A DNA stretch of 38,405 nucleotides from Crocinitomicaceae bacterium (GTDB lineage Bacteria; Bacteroidota; Bacteroidia; Flavobacteriales_D; Crocinitomicaceae). Below, one piece after another: positions 24,799 through 32,899 of the stretch (positions are counted from its first letter, which is position 1; the number at the start of each line of letters is the position of its first letter). Both the position numbers and the translations under genes were made by a program. The stretch lies in the NCBI GenBank assembly GCA_029249445.1, contig JAQWHI010000002.1, positions 1-38,405 on the forward strand, written 5' to 3'. Under the pieces are notes generated by a model, which saw only the letters and a program-made list of their open reading frames with translations, searched no databases and was not told the origin of the DNA.

Positions 24799-25617
24799 AT
24801 GGCAAAAAAGTATTACGTAGTTTGGAAAGGGAAGAAAACTGGTGTTTTTGAATCTTGGGATGAAGTTAAAACTTTGATTCAAGGTTTTGCTGGTGCCAAA
24901 TACAAATCATTCCCTACAAAGCAAATTGCAATTGAAGCATATGCAAATCCAGCATCAGTAATATCTGTTCCGAAGAAAAAGAAGCCACGTTATTATGTCA
25001 TTTGGGATGGGGAAAATTCTGGCATATATACGAATTGGGATAGTGCACAAAAAAAACTAAAAGGTTTTCCTCGTGATCAGTTCAAAACTTTTGGCAGTAA
25101 AGTTCTTGCCGAGCGGGCACTTATGGAAGGGCCCGAAAAGTACAGAGGAAAAGATTTTCGAAAAACAAAGGATTTAGCTCAGTCTGAAATTGATAGAATT
25201 GGTGAGGCCATTTCGTTAAGCATATCTGTTGATGCTGCGTGTAATGAAATGACTGGGATTATGGAGTATCAGGGTGTGTGGACTTATGACAAGGAACAAG
25301 TACTTTTTAAAATGGGTCCATTTCAGGGCGGGACGAATAACATCGGTGAATTTCTAGCGCTGGTTCATGCCCTTGCATTGCTTCAACAGCAGTCAGATTC
25401 TAGCTTTGCTAGAATACCTATTTATTCTGATTCTCGGATTGCTATGGGGTGGGTTAAATCAGGAAAATGCAAAACAAAGCGCACTCCTGGGCCAAAAGTC
25501 CAGCATCTCATCACACGAGCTGAAAAATGGTTATTGAAGAATACATTTCAGAATCCTATTTACAAATGGGAGACAAAGGTTTGGGGAGAAATCCCAGCAG
25601 ATTTTGGTAGAAAATAA
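24799..25617 (+). CDS. Ribonuclease H with two N-terminal viroplasmin (RNA/DNA hybrid-binding) domains
   Basis: 272 residues. Two copies of the viroplasmin/hybrid-binding domain stand in tandem: residues ~4-51 (KKYYVVWKGKKTGVFESW, IQGFAGAKYKSF) and ~64-112 (RYYVIWDGENSGIYTNW, LKGFPRDQFKTF), joined by a short Lys-rich linker (PKKKKP). The catalytic domain (~137-272) keeps the four acidic residues: D145 (SVDAAC), E184 (NNIGEF), D211 (YSDSRIAM) and D268 (IPADFGRK). It should degrade RNA in RNA/DNA hybrids in the cytoplasm. Single-domain relatives of this Bacteroidota type are ~210 residues, so the extra ~60 residues are the second binding domain. It is divergent from tetR and stands alone. Confidence 0.9.
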   Translation: MAKKYYVVWKGKKTGVFESWDEVKTLIQGFAGAKYKSFPTKQIAIEAYANPASVISVPKKKKPRYYVIWDGENSGIYTNWDSAQKKLKGFPRDQFKTFGSKVLAERALMEGPEKYRGKDFRKTKDLAQSEIDRIGEAISLSISVDAACNEMTGIMEYQGVWTYDKEQVLFKMGPFQGGTNNIGEFLALVHALALLQQQSDSSFARIPIYSDSRIAMGWVKSGKCKTKRTPGPKVQHLITRAEKWLLKNTFQNPIYKWETKVWGEIPADFGRK

Positions 25618-25638
25618 GGAGTGATTATTTCGTTCTAA

Positions 25639-26331
25639 CTATTTTTTCACTTTTAATTTTGAATGGGCGTCAGCCGCTTTTATAAAAGTATAAATCATGG
25701 GATGTGGAATTTCTCGTGTTGAACTAATTTGTGGGCAGAATCCACAGCCAACAAAAAAGAGCATATTTTTCAAACTGATAATTTCAGGGTCTTCAAAATG
25801 ATTGTATGCTTCTACATCGATTATATCATTTTGTAGTGCATTGATCAATTGAGGGTAGAGGCTGTAGCGTGAAGAGGTCAACTCTGTATTGGAGTAATTC
25901 TCATACAATTTGATGAATGCTTGCGAATGGGGTGAAATAATTAGCTTCTCAAACTGCTCTCCTTCTACAAGGTTTTCAGAAATTAATTTTTCATTGCGTC
26001 CATTTAGCTGGTACATATTGATGAGTACCTCGATTAAGATGCGGTAACCTTCTCCAGTAATAAGAACTGGGATTTGTTTTCCAACAATTTCCTTTAAAAT
26101 TCCATGCAGAAAAAACCGATTTTTAATTGGGCCAGGAGCAACTAATATTCCATCAAATTGCTCAAATTGTTGTGGGCGGTATTTGACAACTTCGTTGAGT
26201 TTTGTCCAATAGTAACTTACATCGATGTCTAAAAATTGCGCAGAATGATCAATCGCAAGGTTGGTTGCGTGGTGAGAGTTGTAGGTGAAGTTGTAGTCAC
26301 CTACGATTGCTATTTTTAAGCTTTGCCCCAT
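25639..26331 (-). CDS. CTP-synthase C-terminal-region-related protein (amidotransferase-like, no catalytic Cys)
   Basis: 230 residues. It resembles the stand-alone group annotated as CTP synthase C-terminal region-related (seleno)protein: KIAIVGDYNFTYNSHHATNLAIDH (6-29), FDGILVAPGPIKN (59-71), and a C-terminal FFVGCGFCPQISS ... IPHPMIYTFIKAA (192-220). In relatives the nucleophile sits in a 'GTCGGFQ'-type elbow, where Sec can replace Cys. Here the elbow is ITGEGYRIL, with Gly93 in the Cys position, and the 'PE' after it is PQ. So glutaminase chemistry looks lost. No signal peptide. It begins 38 bases after the lipoprotein gene on the same strand and is probably co-transcribed with it. The role is unknown. 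Confidence 0.65.
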   Translation of the reverse strand: MGQSLKIAIVGDYNFTYNSHHATNLAIDHSAQFLDIDVSYYWTKLNEVVKYRPQQFEQFDGILVAPGPIKNRFFLHGILKEIVGKQIPVLITGEGYRILIEVLINMYQLNGRNEKLISENLVEGEQFEKLIISPHSQAFIKLYENYSNTELTSSRYSLYPQLINALQNDIIDVEAYNHFEDPEIISLKNMLFFVGCGFCPQISSTREIPHPMIYTFIKAADAHSKLKVKK

Positions 26332-26369
26332 TTCATAGCAGTCATCTTATAGAGTATTGGGCAGATCAC

Positions 26370-26990
26370 TTACCTTTTAAACCATCCTTGATACACACCA
26401 TTTTCAATTTTGACTGAATCCGAAAAGTCAAAATTGTATGCATAGCACTTAAAGTTACAGATGAATTGTGAATAATCACCATCTGAGTCTGACTCTTGTG
26501 TAATTTCAGTAAATTCTGCATCCATAAAGGAAATCATTCTATTTTCGTCGGATTTCCACTCTGTGCCAAAAGCGTCGGTAAATGTTACTTCAAAACCTGT
26601 GAGCGCATCGTTTGAATAAGCTGGTAAGTTCGTCGATGTGAAGAATTCATTGAATGCGTTGAGTGAAGGATCAGACAACAAGCTCGCATCCCAATCTAAG
26701 CTTCCTAGACCAACTTTTATCTTCATCATCGATTCAGTAGATGACATTTCTGAAAAGTAGCGCGCCATGGAGGCATCTGGTGGAGGCAATATATTCTTGG
26801 CTTTGTTGGCATTATTGGTATAACCCAATACGTTCTCAGTTAGTACTACTTGAGTGCCGTCAATTTCTCCATAGAAGTTACTTGACAAATCTACCATTGA
26901 GGAGGGCGGCGGAATTACCTCATGCTCAATACACGAATTCAATACTATTGCTGTTAGTCCGAGTACTAGAGCGCTTCTTGTAAATATCAT
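26370..26990 (-). CDS. Hypothetical lipoprotein
   Basis: 206 residues. The N-terminus MIFTRSALVLGLTAIVLNSC is a lipoprotein signal with the lipobox LNSC. The mature part starts IEHEVIPPPSSMVDLSSNFYGEIDGTQVVL, a lead-in seen in Bacteroidota lipoproteins that carry a small beta-sandwich. Then come a Met-rich middle (ARYFSEMSSTESMMKIKVGLGSLDW) and a strand-rich end (FICNFKCYAYNFDFSDSVKIENGVYQGWFKR). No known catalytic motif. Likely anchored in a membrane facing the periplasm or surface. It precedes the CTP-synthase-tail-like gene. Confidence 0.65.
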   Translation of the reverse strand: MIFTRSALVLGLTAIVLNSCIEHEVIPPPSSMVDLSSNFYGEIDGTQVVLTENVLGYTNNANKAKNILPPPDASMARYFSEMSSTESMMKIKVGLGSLDWDASLLSDPSLNAFNEFFTSTNLPAYSNDALTGFEVTFTDAFGTEWKSDENRMISFMDAEFTEITQESDSDGDYSQFICNFKCYAYNFDFSDSVKIENGVYQGWFKR

Positions 26991-27090
26991 TTTTTAGTAG
27001 TTTAAAAACTTAAATCACATGTTAAAACAAAATACACACGTATAATGTTACACTAAATTACGAAAAAAAACAGGAAAAGTTACGCATTGG

Positions 27091-27411
27091 CTATGCGCGA
27101 ATTTGTTTGAGGGGGTGCTCACGTTCTAAATCGTTTAGATCGATAGTATTGAATTCTAAGGTTGAAAAGTTTGCAGAGAATAAAATTTCTCCATCGTACA
27201 TCTTTTCCGAAGTTATAAAGTCATTTATAGAACTCGTTTTGTTCTGCTTTTGGAGTTTATTCAAAATAATGTTTAATTGTGAATGTGTGATAATTAAATC
27301 CGAATCATAGTTCATCGGTCCGGCTTTCACATTTCCTTTAATCAAAACTTCTGAATCATTTGATTCGAATAAAATGGAGTTTACTTTTACAGACGTTTTT
27401 GGCGTTTTCAT
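27091..27411 (-). CDS. Hypothetical small protein
   Basis: 106 residues, no signal peptide or membrane segment. It looks beta-rich at the start (TSVKVNSILFESNDSEVLIKGNVKAG) with a helical middle (HSQLNIILNKLQKQNKTSSINDFI) and an acidic C-terminal half (FNTIDLNDLEREHP). I recognise no family. It is separated from the lipoprotein gene by 100 bases on the same strand and is divergent from pepP. Length and composition suggest a real gene. Confidence 0.5.
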   Translation of the reverse strand: MKTPKTSVKVNSILFESNDSEVLIKGNVKAGPMNYDSDLIITHSQLNIILNKLQKQNKTSSINDFITSEKMYDGEILFSANFSTLEFNTIDLNDLEREHPLKQIRA

Positions 27412-27479
27412 TGTTCTGGTTTTTATGTTCGATACAAATATGAATCACTACATCGTAAACTATTTACGTACTAAAATCA

Positions 27480-27507
27480 CTTGATTAGGTTTCTTCTTTT
27501 AATCAAG
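27480..27507. repeat. Inverted repeat in the pepP upstream region
   Basis: CTTGATTA (27480-27487) and TAATCAAG (27500-27507) are perfect 8-bp arms around a 12-base spacer, 46 bases before the aminopeptidase start. A near-consensus TACTTTTC element follows at 27513. It could be an operator; no regulator is adjacent. Confidence 0.35.
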
Positions 27508-27552
27508 AAAGAGTACTTTTCCATTTCAATAACGATTCGAGAATAAGAAAAG

Positions 27553-28854
27553 ATGAAATACGATAGAATAAACAAGGATTTATATATACACAATAGAAAG
27601 CGTTTTATTTCGGCGATGGCACCAAATTCACTGGCTGTTTTCAATTCGAATGATATTTATCCAATAAGTGCTGATAGTACTATGCCTTTTCAACAGCATC
27701 GGGATATCCTTCATCTGTCTGGTGTAGATCAAGAGGAGAGTATTCTTGTTATTTGTCCTGAAGCTTCTGACCCTGCTTTGCGAGAGGTGTTGTTTGTTCG
27801 GGAGACGAATGAGCACATCGCAGTTTGGGAAGGGGCAAAACTGGACAAACAAGAAGCTTTTGAAGTATCAGGCATCCGCTCTGTTTATTGGATAGCGGAT
27901 TTTGATAGAGTTTTCAAACAATTAATGACTCAGGTAGAGTCTATTTATTTAAATACCAATGAACACCTTCGCGCGGACGCGACTGTTGAAACGCGTGAAG
28001 ATCGATTTATTAAAAAGGTAAAAGCAGATTTTCCGTCGCACAATGTTCGACGCAGTGCTCCTATTATGCACAATATCCGTGCGATTAAACACGACATTGA
28101 AATCGACCTTATGCAGCATGCTTGTGATATAACCAAATCAGGTATTCAAAGACTCTTGGGTTTTGTGAAGCCAGGAGTATGGGAGTATGAGATTGAAGCA
28201 GAATTGATTCATGAATTTATGCGACTCCGATCCAAAGGTTTCGCTTACACACCAATTGTTGCATCTGGGGCAAATGCTTGTGTCTTGCATTACATTGAAA
28301 ACAATGCACAGTGTTTGGACGGAGATGTAATTCTCCTTGATGTTGGTGCAGAATATGCCAATTATGCCTCTGATTTAACACGATGTATTCCGGTAAATGG
28401 ACGTTTTACTGAGCGACAAAAAGCCGTATATAATTCGGTATTACATGTTAAGAACGAAGCTCAAAAGTTACTGCGCCCTGGAATTACATTGGCAGATTAC
28501 CACAAAGAGGTAGGAAAAATAATGGAGTCACAATTGATAAACTTAAAATTAATTGATTCTACAGATATCAAAAACCAAGATCCAAATTGGCCGGCATATA
28601 AAAAATATTTTATGCACGGAACCTCTCATTATATTGGCTTGGACACACATGATGTAGGTCCTTGGAATGCACCAATCGAGGCGGGTATGGCTTTTACCTG
28701 CGAACCGGGAATTTATATCCCAGCAGAAGAGTTGGGTATTCGACTTGAAGATGACCTTATAGTTCAAACTTCTGGTGCCCCTTTCAATATGATGGGAGCA
28801 ATTCCAATCGAAGTTGATGAAATTGAGGAAATAATGCATCAACGTGCGATTTAG
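27553..28854 (+). CDS. pepP: Xaa-Pro aminopeptidase (aminopeptidase P)
   Basis: 433 residues, the normal length. It removes an N-terminal residue preceding proline, in the cytoplasm. N-terminal creatinase-like domain at ~1-165 (MPFQQHRDILHLSGVDQEES), then the pita-bread metallopeptidase domain. The five dinuclear metal ligands are present: D263 and D274 (LLDVGAEYANYASDLTR), H359 (HGTSHYIGLDTHDVG), E384 (TCEPGIYI) and E399 (GIRLEDDLIV). The ATG follows an inverted repeat region. The alpha/beta hydrolase gene starts 8 bases after its stop, so the two form an operon. Confidence 0.92.
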   Translation: MKYDRINKDLYIHNRKRFISAMAPNSLAVFNSNDIYPISADSTMPFQQHRDILHLSGVDQEESILVICPEASDPALREVLFVRETNEHIAVWEGAKLDKQEAFEVSGIRSVYWIADFDRVFKQLMTQVESIYLNTNEHLRADATVETREDRFIKKVKADFPSHNVRRSAPIMHNIRAIKHDIEIDLMQHACDITKSGIQRLLGFVKPGVWEYEIEAELIHEFMRLRSKGFAYTPIVASGANACVLHYIENNAQCLDGDVILLDVGAEYANYASDLTRCIPVNGRFTERQKAVYNSVLHVKNEAQKLLRPGITLADYHKEVGKIMESQLINLKLIDSTDIKNQDPNWPAYKKYFMHGTSHYIGLDTHDVGPWNAPIEAGMAFTCEPGIYIPAEELGIRLEDDLIVQTSGAPFNMMGAIPIEVDEIEEIMHQRAI

Positions 28855-28862
28855 GATGGGTA

Positions 28863-29612
28863 ATGGTGCAAACAAATAAATTGAATTACAGGGTGACAGG
28901 AAATGGTCGCCCTGTTGTTTTTTTACACGGTTTTCTGGAGTCGATTTCCATGTGGAAGTATCTCGGTGATTTTGAAGGTGTTCAATCAATTGTTGTTGAT
29001 CTTCCTGGACATGGAGAAAGTCCATTAATTCCCGAATTGACAATGCAATCAATAGCGAATTTAATCATTCAGCTTTTAGACGAATTAAAAGTTGTTTCTT
29101 ATGATATTGTTGGTCATTCAATGGGGGGGTATGTTGCTTTAGAGGTAAAAAAAAATCACAACTCTTGTGATAAAATTATCTTACTCAATTCTAATTTTTG
29201 GCAAGATACTGCCTTGAAAAAAGAGGATCGATATAGAGTTGCAGCTCTCGTAAAAGAGAGAAAAGAGGTTTTCTTGAATTCAGCAATACCCAATTTATTT
29301 CTGGAGCCTCATAGGTTTCAAGGGGATGTTGATGCGCTGATTGATGAGGCAAAAAGTATTTCATGGGAATCAATTGCAGAGGCATCAATTGCGATGAGCG
29401 AGCGAACTGATAATCGTATTTTGGTCAAAGAACATTGCCAAGATGTGGTCATTATTCAAGGTCTGCACGATACTACGATACCTCAGAAGGTAATGCTTCA
29501 AAAACTCAGTGGGATTGAAGTTTTACCTCATATGGTACCAAGTGGACACATGGCACATATTGAATGCGGTGCGCTCATACGACACCTAATCGAAGGGTGT
29601 GTGGGGGTTTAG
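28863..29612 (+). CDS. Alpha/beta hydrolase (MenH/BioH-like fold)
   Basis: 249 residues. VVFLHGFLESISMW at ~18-31 forms the oxyanion loop. The nucleophile elbow is GHSMGG with Ser86; the other triad members are D203 (GLHDTTIP) and H229 (SGHMAHIE). No signal peptide. The short, single-domain form with a 'LPGHGES' loop fits the group that includes MenH, BioH and small esterases. Substrate cannot be told; no menaquinone or biotin genes lie nearby. It is co-oriented with pepP, 8 bases downstream. Confidence 0.85.
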   Translation: MVQTNKLNYRVTGNGRPVVFLHGFLESISMWKYLGDFEGVQSIVVDLPGHGESPLIPELTMQSIANLIIQLLDELKVVSYDIVGHSMGGYVALEVKKNHNSCDKIILLNSNFWQDTALKKEDRYRVAALVKERKEVFLNSAIPNLFLEPHRFQGDVDALIDEAKSISWESIAEASIAMSERTDNRILVKEHCQDVVIIQGLHDTTIPQKVMLQKLSGIEVLPHMVPSGHMAHIECGALIRHLIEGCVGV

Positions 29613-29630
29613 TACATTACCCAATGGCTT

Positions 29631-30671
29631 TTAGTCTTTCTTGAAATGATCCCAGCCTTGGGCGCGCAGTTCGATGACAGCACCATTTTTATCGACGTAA
29701 TACATCCCATCTGTTTGATCCGTAACATGACCGATGACAGTCATGTGCGGGTTTCCTTTGATTTTGTCAAAATCATCTTGTTTCACAGTAAACAGCAGTT
29801 CATAATCTTCTCCTCCGTTTAGGGCGCAGGTCACCGGGTCAAGGTTAAATTCTATAGCTGTCATTGATGTTTTTCCGTCGATTGGAAGTTTTTCATCGTA
29901 CACTCTGCAACCAACGTTACTTGCTTTACAAAGGTGCATAATTTCGGATGCAAGTCCATCAGAAATATCAATCATGGCGCTCGGCACTACATTCAGTTCT
30001 TTTAGGAATCGAATTACATCGATCCGTGCTTCTGGCTTTAATTGGCGTTCCATGATATAATCATGGCCATCAAGGTCAGGTTGGATATTTGGATTGGCTT
30101 TGAATACTTCTTTTTCTCTTTCTAAAACTTGAAGTCCAACAAACGCCGCTCCTAAATCCCCTGTTACAACAAGTAAATCAAATTCGTTGGCTCCAGATCG
30201 ATAAGAAATTTCTTTTTTCTTTGCACGCCCGATCGCGGTTATACTTATAGTTAATCCTGTCAGTGAAGTTGTAGTATCGCCTCCGATAAGGTCCACATTA
30301 TACATTTGGCATGCAGTATTTATTCCGTCGTACAATTCTTCAAGCGCTTCAATCGGAAATCGGCTCGACACGGCTATTGACACAGTGATTTGTTCTGCAA
30401 CACCATTCATAGCGCAAATATCAGAGACATTAACAGCTACTGCTTTGTACCCCAGGTGCTTTAAGGGCATGTACATTAAATTGAAATGGACTCCTTCAAT
30501 AAGCATGTCAGTTGAGACGAGGAGAGATGTGTCGTCTGATACAGTTATTACTGCAGCATCGTCACCAATACCAAATTCCGTCGAATCAACTTTTTGGTCA
30601 ACGTTTTTGGTTAGTCTATCGATTAGACCAAATTCACCAAGTTCGTTTACATCTGTTTTCTTATCGCTCAT
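29631..30671 (-). CDS. thiL: Thiamine-monophosphate kinase
   Basis: 346 residues. ThiL phosphorylates thiamine monophosphate to the active diphosphate, the last step of thiamine cofactor synthesis. Motifs in order: GEFGLIDRLT (12-21), GIGDDAAVI (~35-43), LLVSTDMLIEGVHF, GYKAVAVNVSDICAMNG, DLIGGDTTTS, VTGDLGAAFVGL, MIDISDGLASEI and GGEDYELLF. All are characteristic of the ThiL/PurM-like ATP-binding fold. It converges on the hydrolase gene with 18 bases between them. No other thi genes are in the window. Confidence 0.93.
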   Translation of the reverse strand: MSDKKTDVNELGEFGLIDRLTKNVDQKVDSTEFGIGDDAAVITVSDDTSLLVSTDMLIEGVHFNLMYMPLKHLGYKAVAVNVSDICAMNGVAEQITVSIAVSSRFPIEALEELYDGINTACQMYNVDLIGGDTTTSLTGLTISITAIGRAKKKEISYRSGANEFDLLVVTGDLGAAFVGLQVLEREKEVFKANPNIQPDLDGHDYIMERQLKPEARIDVIRFLKELNVVPSAMIDISDGLASEIMHLCKASNVGCRVYDEKLPIDGKTSMTAIEFNLDPVTCALNGGEDYELLFTVKQDDFDKIKGNPHMTVIGHVTDQTDGMYYVDKNGAVIELRAQGWDHFKKD

Positions 30672-30682
30672 CTTTTTTTTTG

Positions 30683-30690
30683 CAAAGCTA
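30683..30690 (-). promoter_or_regulatory. Promoter -7 element (TAGCTTTG) for thiL
   Basis: Minus-strand TAGCTTTG matches TAnnTTTG, 11 bases before the thiL ATG. No convincing -33 element. Confidence 0.45.
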
Positions 30691-30794
30691 TAAAAGGTAG
30701 TTCAATTGTCCTATTTTTATTGAGAATCGAACGGATGGTCCAACTTAAATGAGCTTGATCGAAGCTTGTCTTATCATAAAGGGAGTGAGGGCTA

Positions 30795-31334
30795 TTAATT
30801 GACTTCTTCAGCAATTGCCTTTCCATTTAAACTGTGATATTCTAGATTTATTTTTTTTAAGTGCTTCTTTTCTTGGTCATAAATTTGACAGGAGTCGATT
30901 GGGGAAGCGTAAATATGAAGGGTCATTGCTTTTGTTTCGGATATATTTTTGATTGAATGAAACCCCATATGATCATGCATGTAGGTCAATTCCCCCTTTT
31001 TGATTTTCATGTGATTTTTAAGTTCAACTTCATTTATTGAAGAAAGATCAAAACGCTTTTCTTCGACTGTTCCATCAATTTGGTATACCCAACAATGTTG
31101 ACCACTGTGATCGTGGATTGATGTTTCAACATTTCTGTCCCAGCAAAGTAATATGAACTCAAAATCTTCTTTTCTTGTGATACAATTTCTAGTATATCCG
31201 CCTTCAATCCAAGTTGCGTATTTCTCAAAATCATTTAATGAAATGTCAATTCTTTTGAGAACGCTAACCTGTTCGGAAGGTTCAGCATCGTCAAAGCATT
31301 CAATAAGTTGCTCAATAGATGTAATGGGGTTCAT
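30795..31334 (-). CDS. Cysteine dioxygenase (type I cupin)
   Basis: 179 residues. It oxidises cysteine to cysteine sulfinate with O2 using a mononuclear iron. The three iron ligands are H74 and H76 (SIHDHSGQHC) and H126 (GFHSI). The substrate-binding Arg49 lies in YTRN, equivalent to rat Arg60. C81 and Y142 (LHIYASP) occupy the positions of rat Cys93 and Tyr157, which form a thioether crosslink that raises activity; many bacterial homologues lack the cysteine. Length and cupin order are standard. It is divergent, across 171 bases, from a decarboxylase of the cysteine-sulfinate/glutamate type, which strongly supports the assigned substrate. Confidence 0.9.
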   Translation of the reverse strand: MNPITSIEQLIECFDDAEPSEQVSVLKRIDISLNDFEKYATWIEGGYTRNCITRKEDFEFILLCWDRNVETSIHDHSGQHCWVYQIDGTVEEKRFDLSSINEVELKNHMKIKKGELTYMHDHMGFHSIKNISETKAMTLHIYASPIDSCQIYDQEKKHLKKINLEYHSLNGKAIAEEVN

Positions 31335-31505
31335 AAATTAAATCAATTAGGTTTCTATCAAAAGCAAATTATACTACTTTTACTGATGAATCACATACGA
31401 GATTGTCATAAATATAAACTTTTTTGGCAGTTTTCTCTCATTTTAGCGCTGAAATTGGAAGAATCTTACTTTTTTGAGCGTATCTGGGGATGCAAAATAT
31501 TTTGA
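31335..31505. other. Shared intergenic region between cysteine dioxygenase and the decarboxylase
   Basis: 171 AT-rich bases carry the control signals of both divergent genes. Near-consensus -7 elements are present (for example ATAATTTG on the minus strand near 31366), but none matches TAnnTTTG exactly. No strong inverted repeat was seen. Confidence 0.4.
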
Positions 31506-32894
31506 ATGCGAAAGACATTAGAAAAATTTAATCAATTAATTAACAACCTACTTAAAGACGAAGCACAGAGACCTGTTGCAGACCATATTCCCTCAGAAGA
31601 GCTGTATCAAACGCTTGACTTGAGTTTAAATAAGGACGGAATATCTGATGAAGAATTTGAAAAAATACTTAAGGATATTGTGTTTAAAACACCAAGAACA
31701 GCAACTACAGGTTTTTTTAATCAGCTTTTTGGAGGAAGGAACGAGAAAGCTGTTTTAGGAGATCTTTTGGCTGTCACCTTGAACAATAGTATGTATACGT
31801 ATAAAGCGGCAGGCCCTCAAATTGGAGTCGAAAAAGTGATTCTGCGTGAAGTTTGTAATATCATTGGTTGGGATTCAAACTCGGATGGTGCATTTGCTCC
31901 TGGAGGTTCGATGACCAATTATATGTCGATGGTCATGGCGCGAGATGCATTCGATGCTGAAATTCGACACAAGGGATCAAACCAAAAAATGACAGTCTAT
32001 ACATCTGCAGAATCACATTACAGTATACCAAAGAATGCAGCATTTTCCGGAATAGGAAGAGATAATGTTCGGTATATATCAACGGATGAATTTGGAAAAA
32101 TAAAAATCGGCGAATTAAAAACACAAGTGGAAGAAGATGTAGCCAATGGATTTACTCCTATAATGGTTAATCTGACTGCTGGTACAACTGTTCTCGGTGC
32201 GTTCGACTCGATTCCTGAAGTTCGTGAGATTTGTGATGCCAACAATATGTGGCTCCATGTAGACGGCGCTTATTGCGGCGCTGTACTTTTTAGTCAAAAA
32301 TATAAGCATTTAATTGATGGAATTGAAAAAGTAGATTCATTTAGTTTTAATGCACACAAGATGATCGGGACTCCACTTTCTTGCTCAATTATAGTTGCAA
32401 AAGATAAGATGAGTTTACAGCATTCTTTTTCAAATGATGCAAGCTATTTGTATCAAACTGATCACGATGAGTTTAACCCAGGAAAAACTTCTTTGCAGTG
32501 CGGAAGAAGAAACGATGCATTGAAGTTTTGGACACTTTGGAAGAGTGTTGGCACAGAGGGTCTTGAGCGAATAGTTGATCATCAGTTTTATCTTGCTGAC
32601 GTTGCAAGAGATTATATACGAAGCAAGGAAGACTATATGTTATATAGTTATGATGACTCTATTTCCATATGTTTCAATTACAAAGGCATTCCAGCACGAA
32701 CTATTTGTACAGCTCTATATGAACATTCAAAGTTAATGGTAGGTTATGGGAGTTTCAGAGACGATGAGTTCATACGTCTGGTAACAATAAATGCGCAAAA
32801 CACCAAGGAAGATATTTTGAACTTCTTCAAAACGATGGAGACCTTTGTTGAAGAACATAATACATTATTCGATACGAAGGTACAATCAATTTAA
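31506..32894 (+). CDS. PLP-dependent decarboxylase, cysteine sulfinate/glutamate decarboxylase type
   Basis: 462 residues, group II PLP decarboxylase. Motifs: FFNQLFGG (70-77), APGGSMTNYMSMVMAR (131-146), SAESHYSIPKNAA with cofactor-stacking H171, HVDGAYCG with D253, PLP lysine K285 in SFNAHKMIGTPLSCS, and SYLYQTDH then QCGRRNDALKFWTLWKSVGTEGLE (331 on). This last part and the FFNQL segment are close to animal cysteine sulfinate decarboxylase (CSAD)/GAD-like enzymes rather than bacterial GadB. Next to cysteine dioxygenase the likely reaction is cysteine sulfinate to hypotaurine. Glutamate or aspartate decarboxylation are alternatives the sequence cannot exclude. The symporter gene starts 5 bases after its stop. 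Confidence 0.82.
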   Translation: MRKTLEKFNQLINNLLKDEAQRPVADHIPSEELYQTLDLSLNKDGISDEEFEKILKDIVFKTPRTATTGFFNQLFGGRNEKAVLGDLLAVTLNNSMYTYKAAGPQIGVEKVILREVCNIIGWDSNSDGAFAPGGSMTNYMSMVMARDAFDAEIRHKGSNQKMTVYTSAESHYSIPKNAAFSGIGRDNVRYISTDEFGKIKIGELKTQVEEDVANGFTPIMVNLTAGTTVLGAFDSIPEVREICDANNMWLHVDGAYCGAVLFSQKYKHLIDGIEKVDSFSFNAHKMIGTPLSCSIIVAKDKMSLQHSFSNDASYLYQTDHDEFNPGKTSLQCGRRNDALKFWTLWKSVGTEGLERIVDHQFYLADVARDYIRSKEDYMLYSYDDSISICFNYKGIPARTICTALYEHSKLMVGYGSFRDDEFIRLVTINAQNTKEDILNFFKTMETFVEEHNTLFDTKVQSI

Positions 32895-32899
32895 ATGAA

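Noticed and set aside
25639..26331. Selenoprotein reading of the CTP-synthase-tail-like gene
   Set aside because: The nucleophile position is a Gly codon, with no in-frame TGA at that site.
28549..29052. 167-residue minus-strand ORF over the pepP/hydrolase junction
   Set aside because: Both plus-strand genes have complete catalytic motifs here; the ORF has no family features.
31506..32894. Bacterial GadB-type acid-resistance glutamate decarboxylase
   Set aside because: Segments such as QCGRRNDALK and the FFNQL block fit the CSAD/animal GAD group better, and the neighbour is cysteine dioxygenase rather than a GadC-type antiporter.
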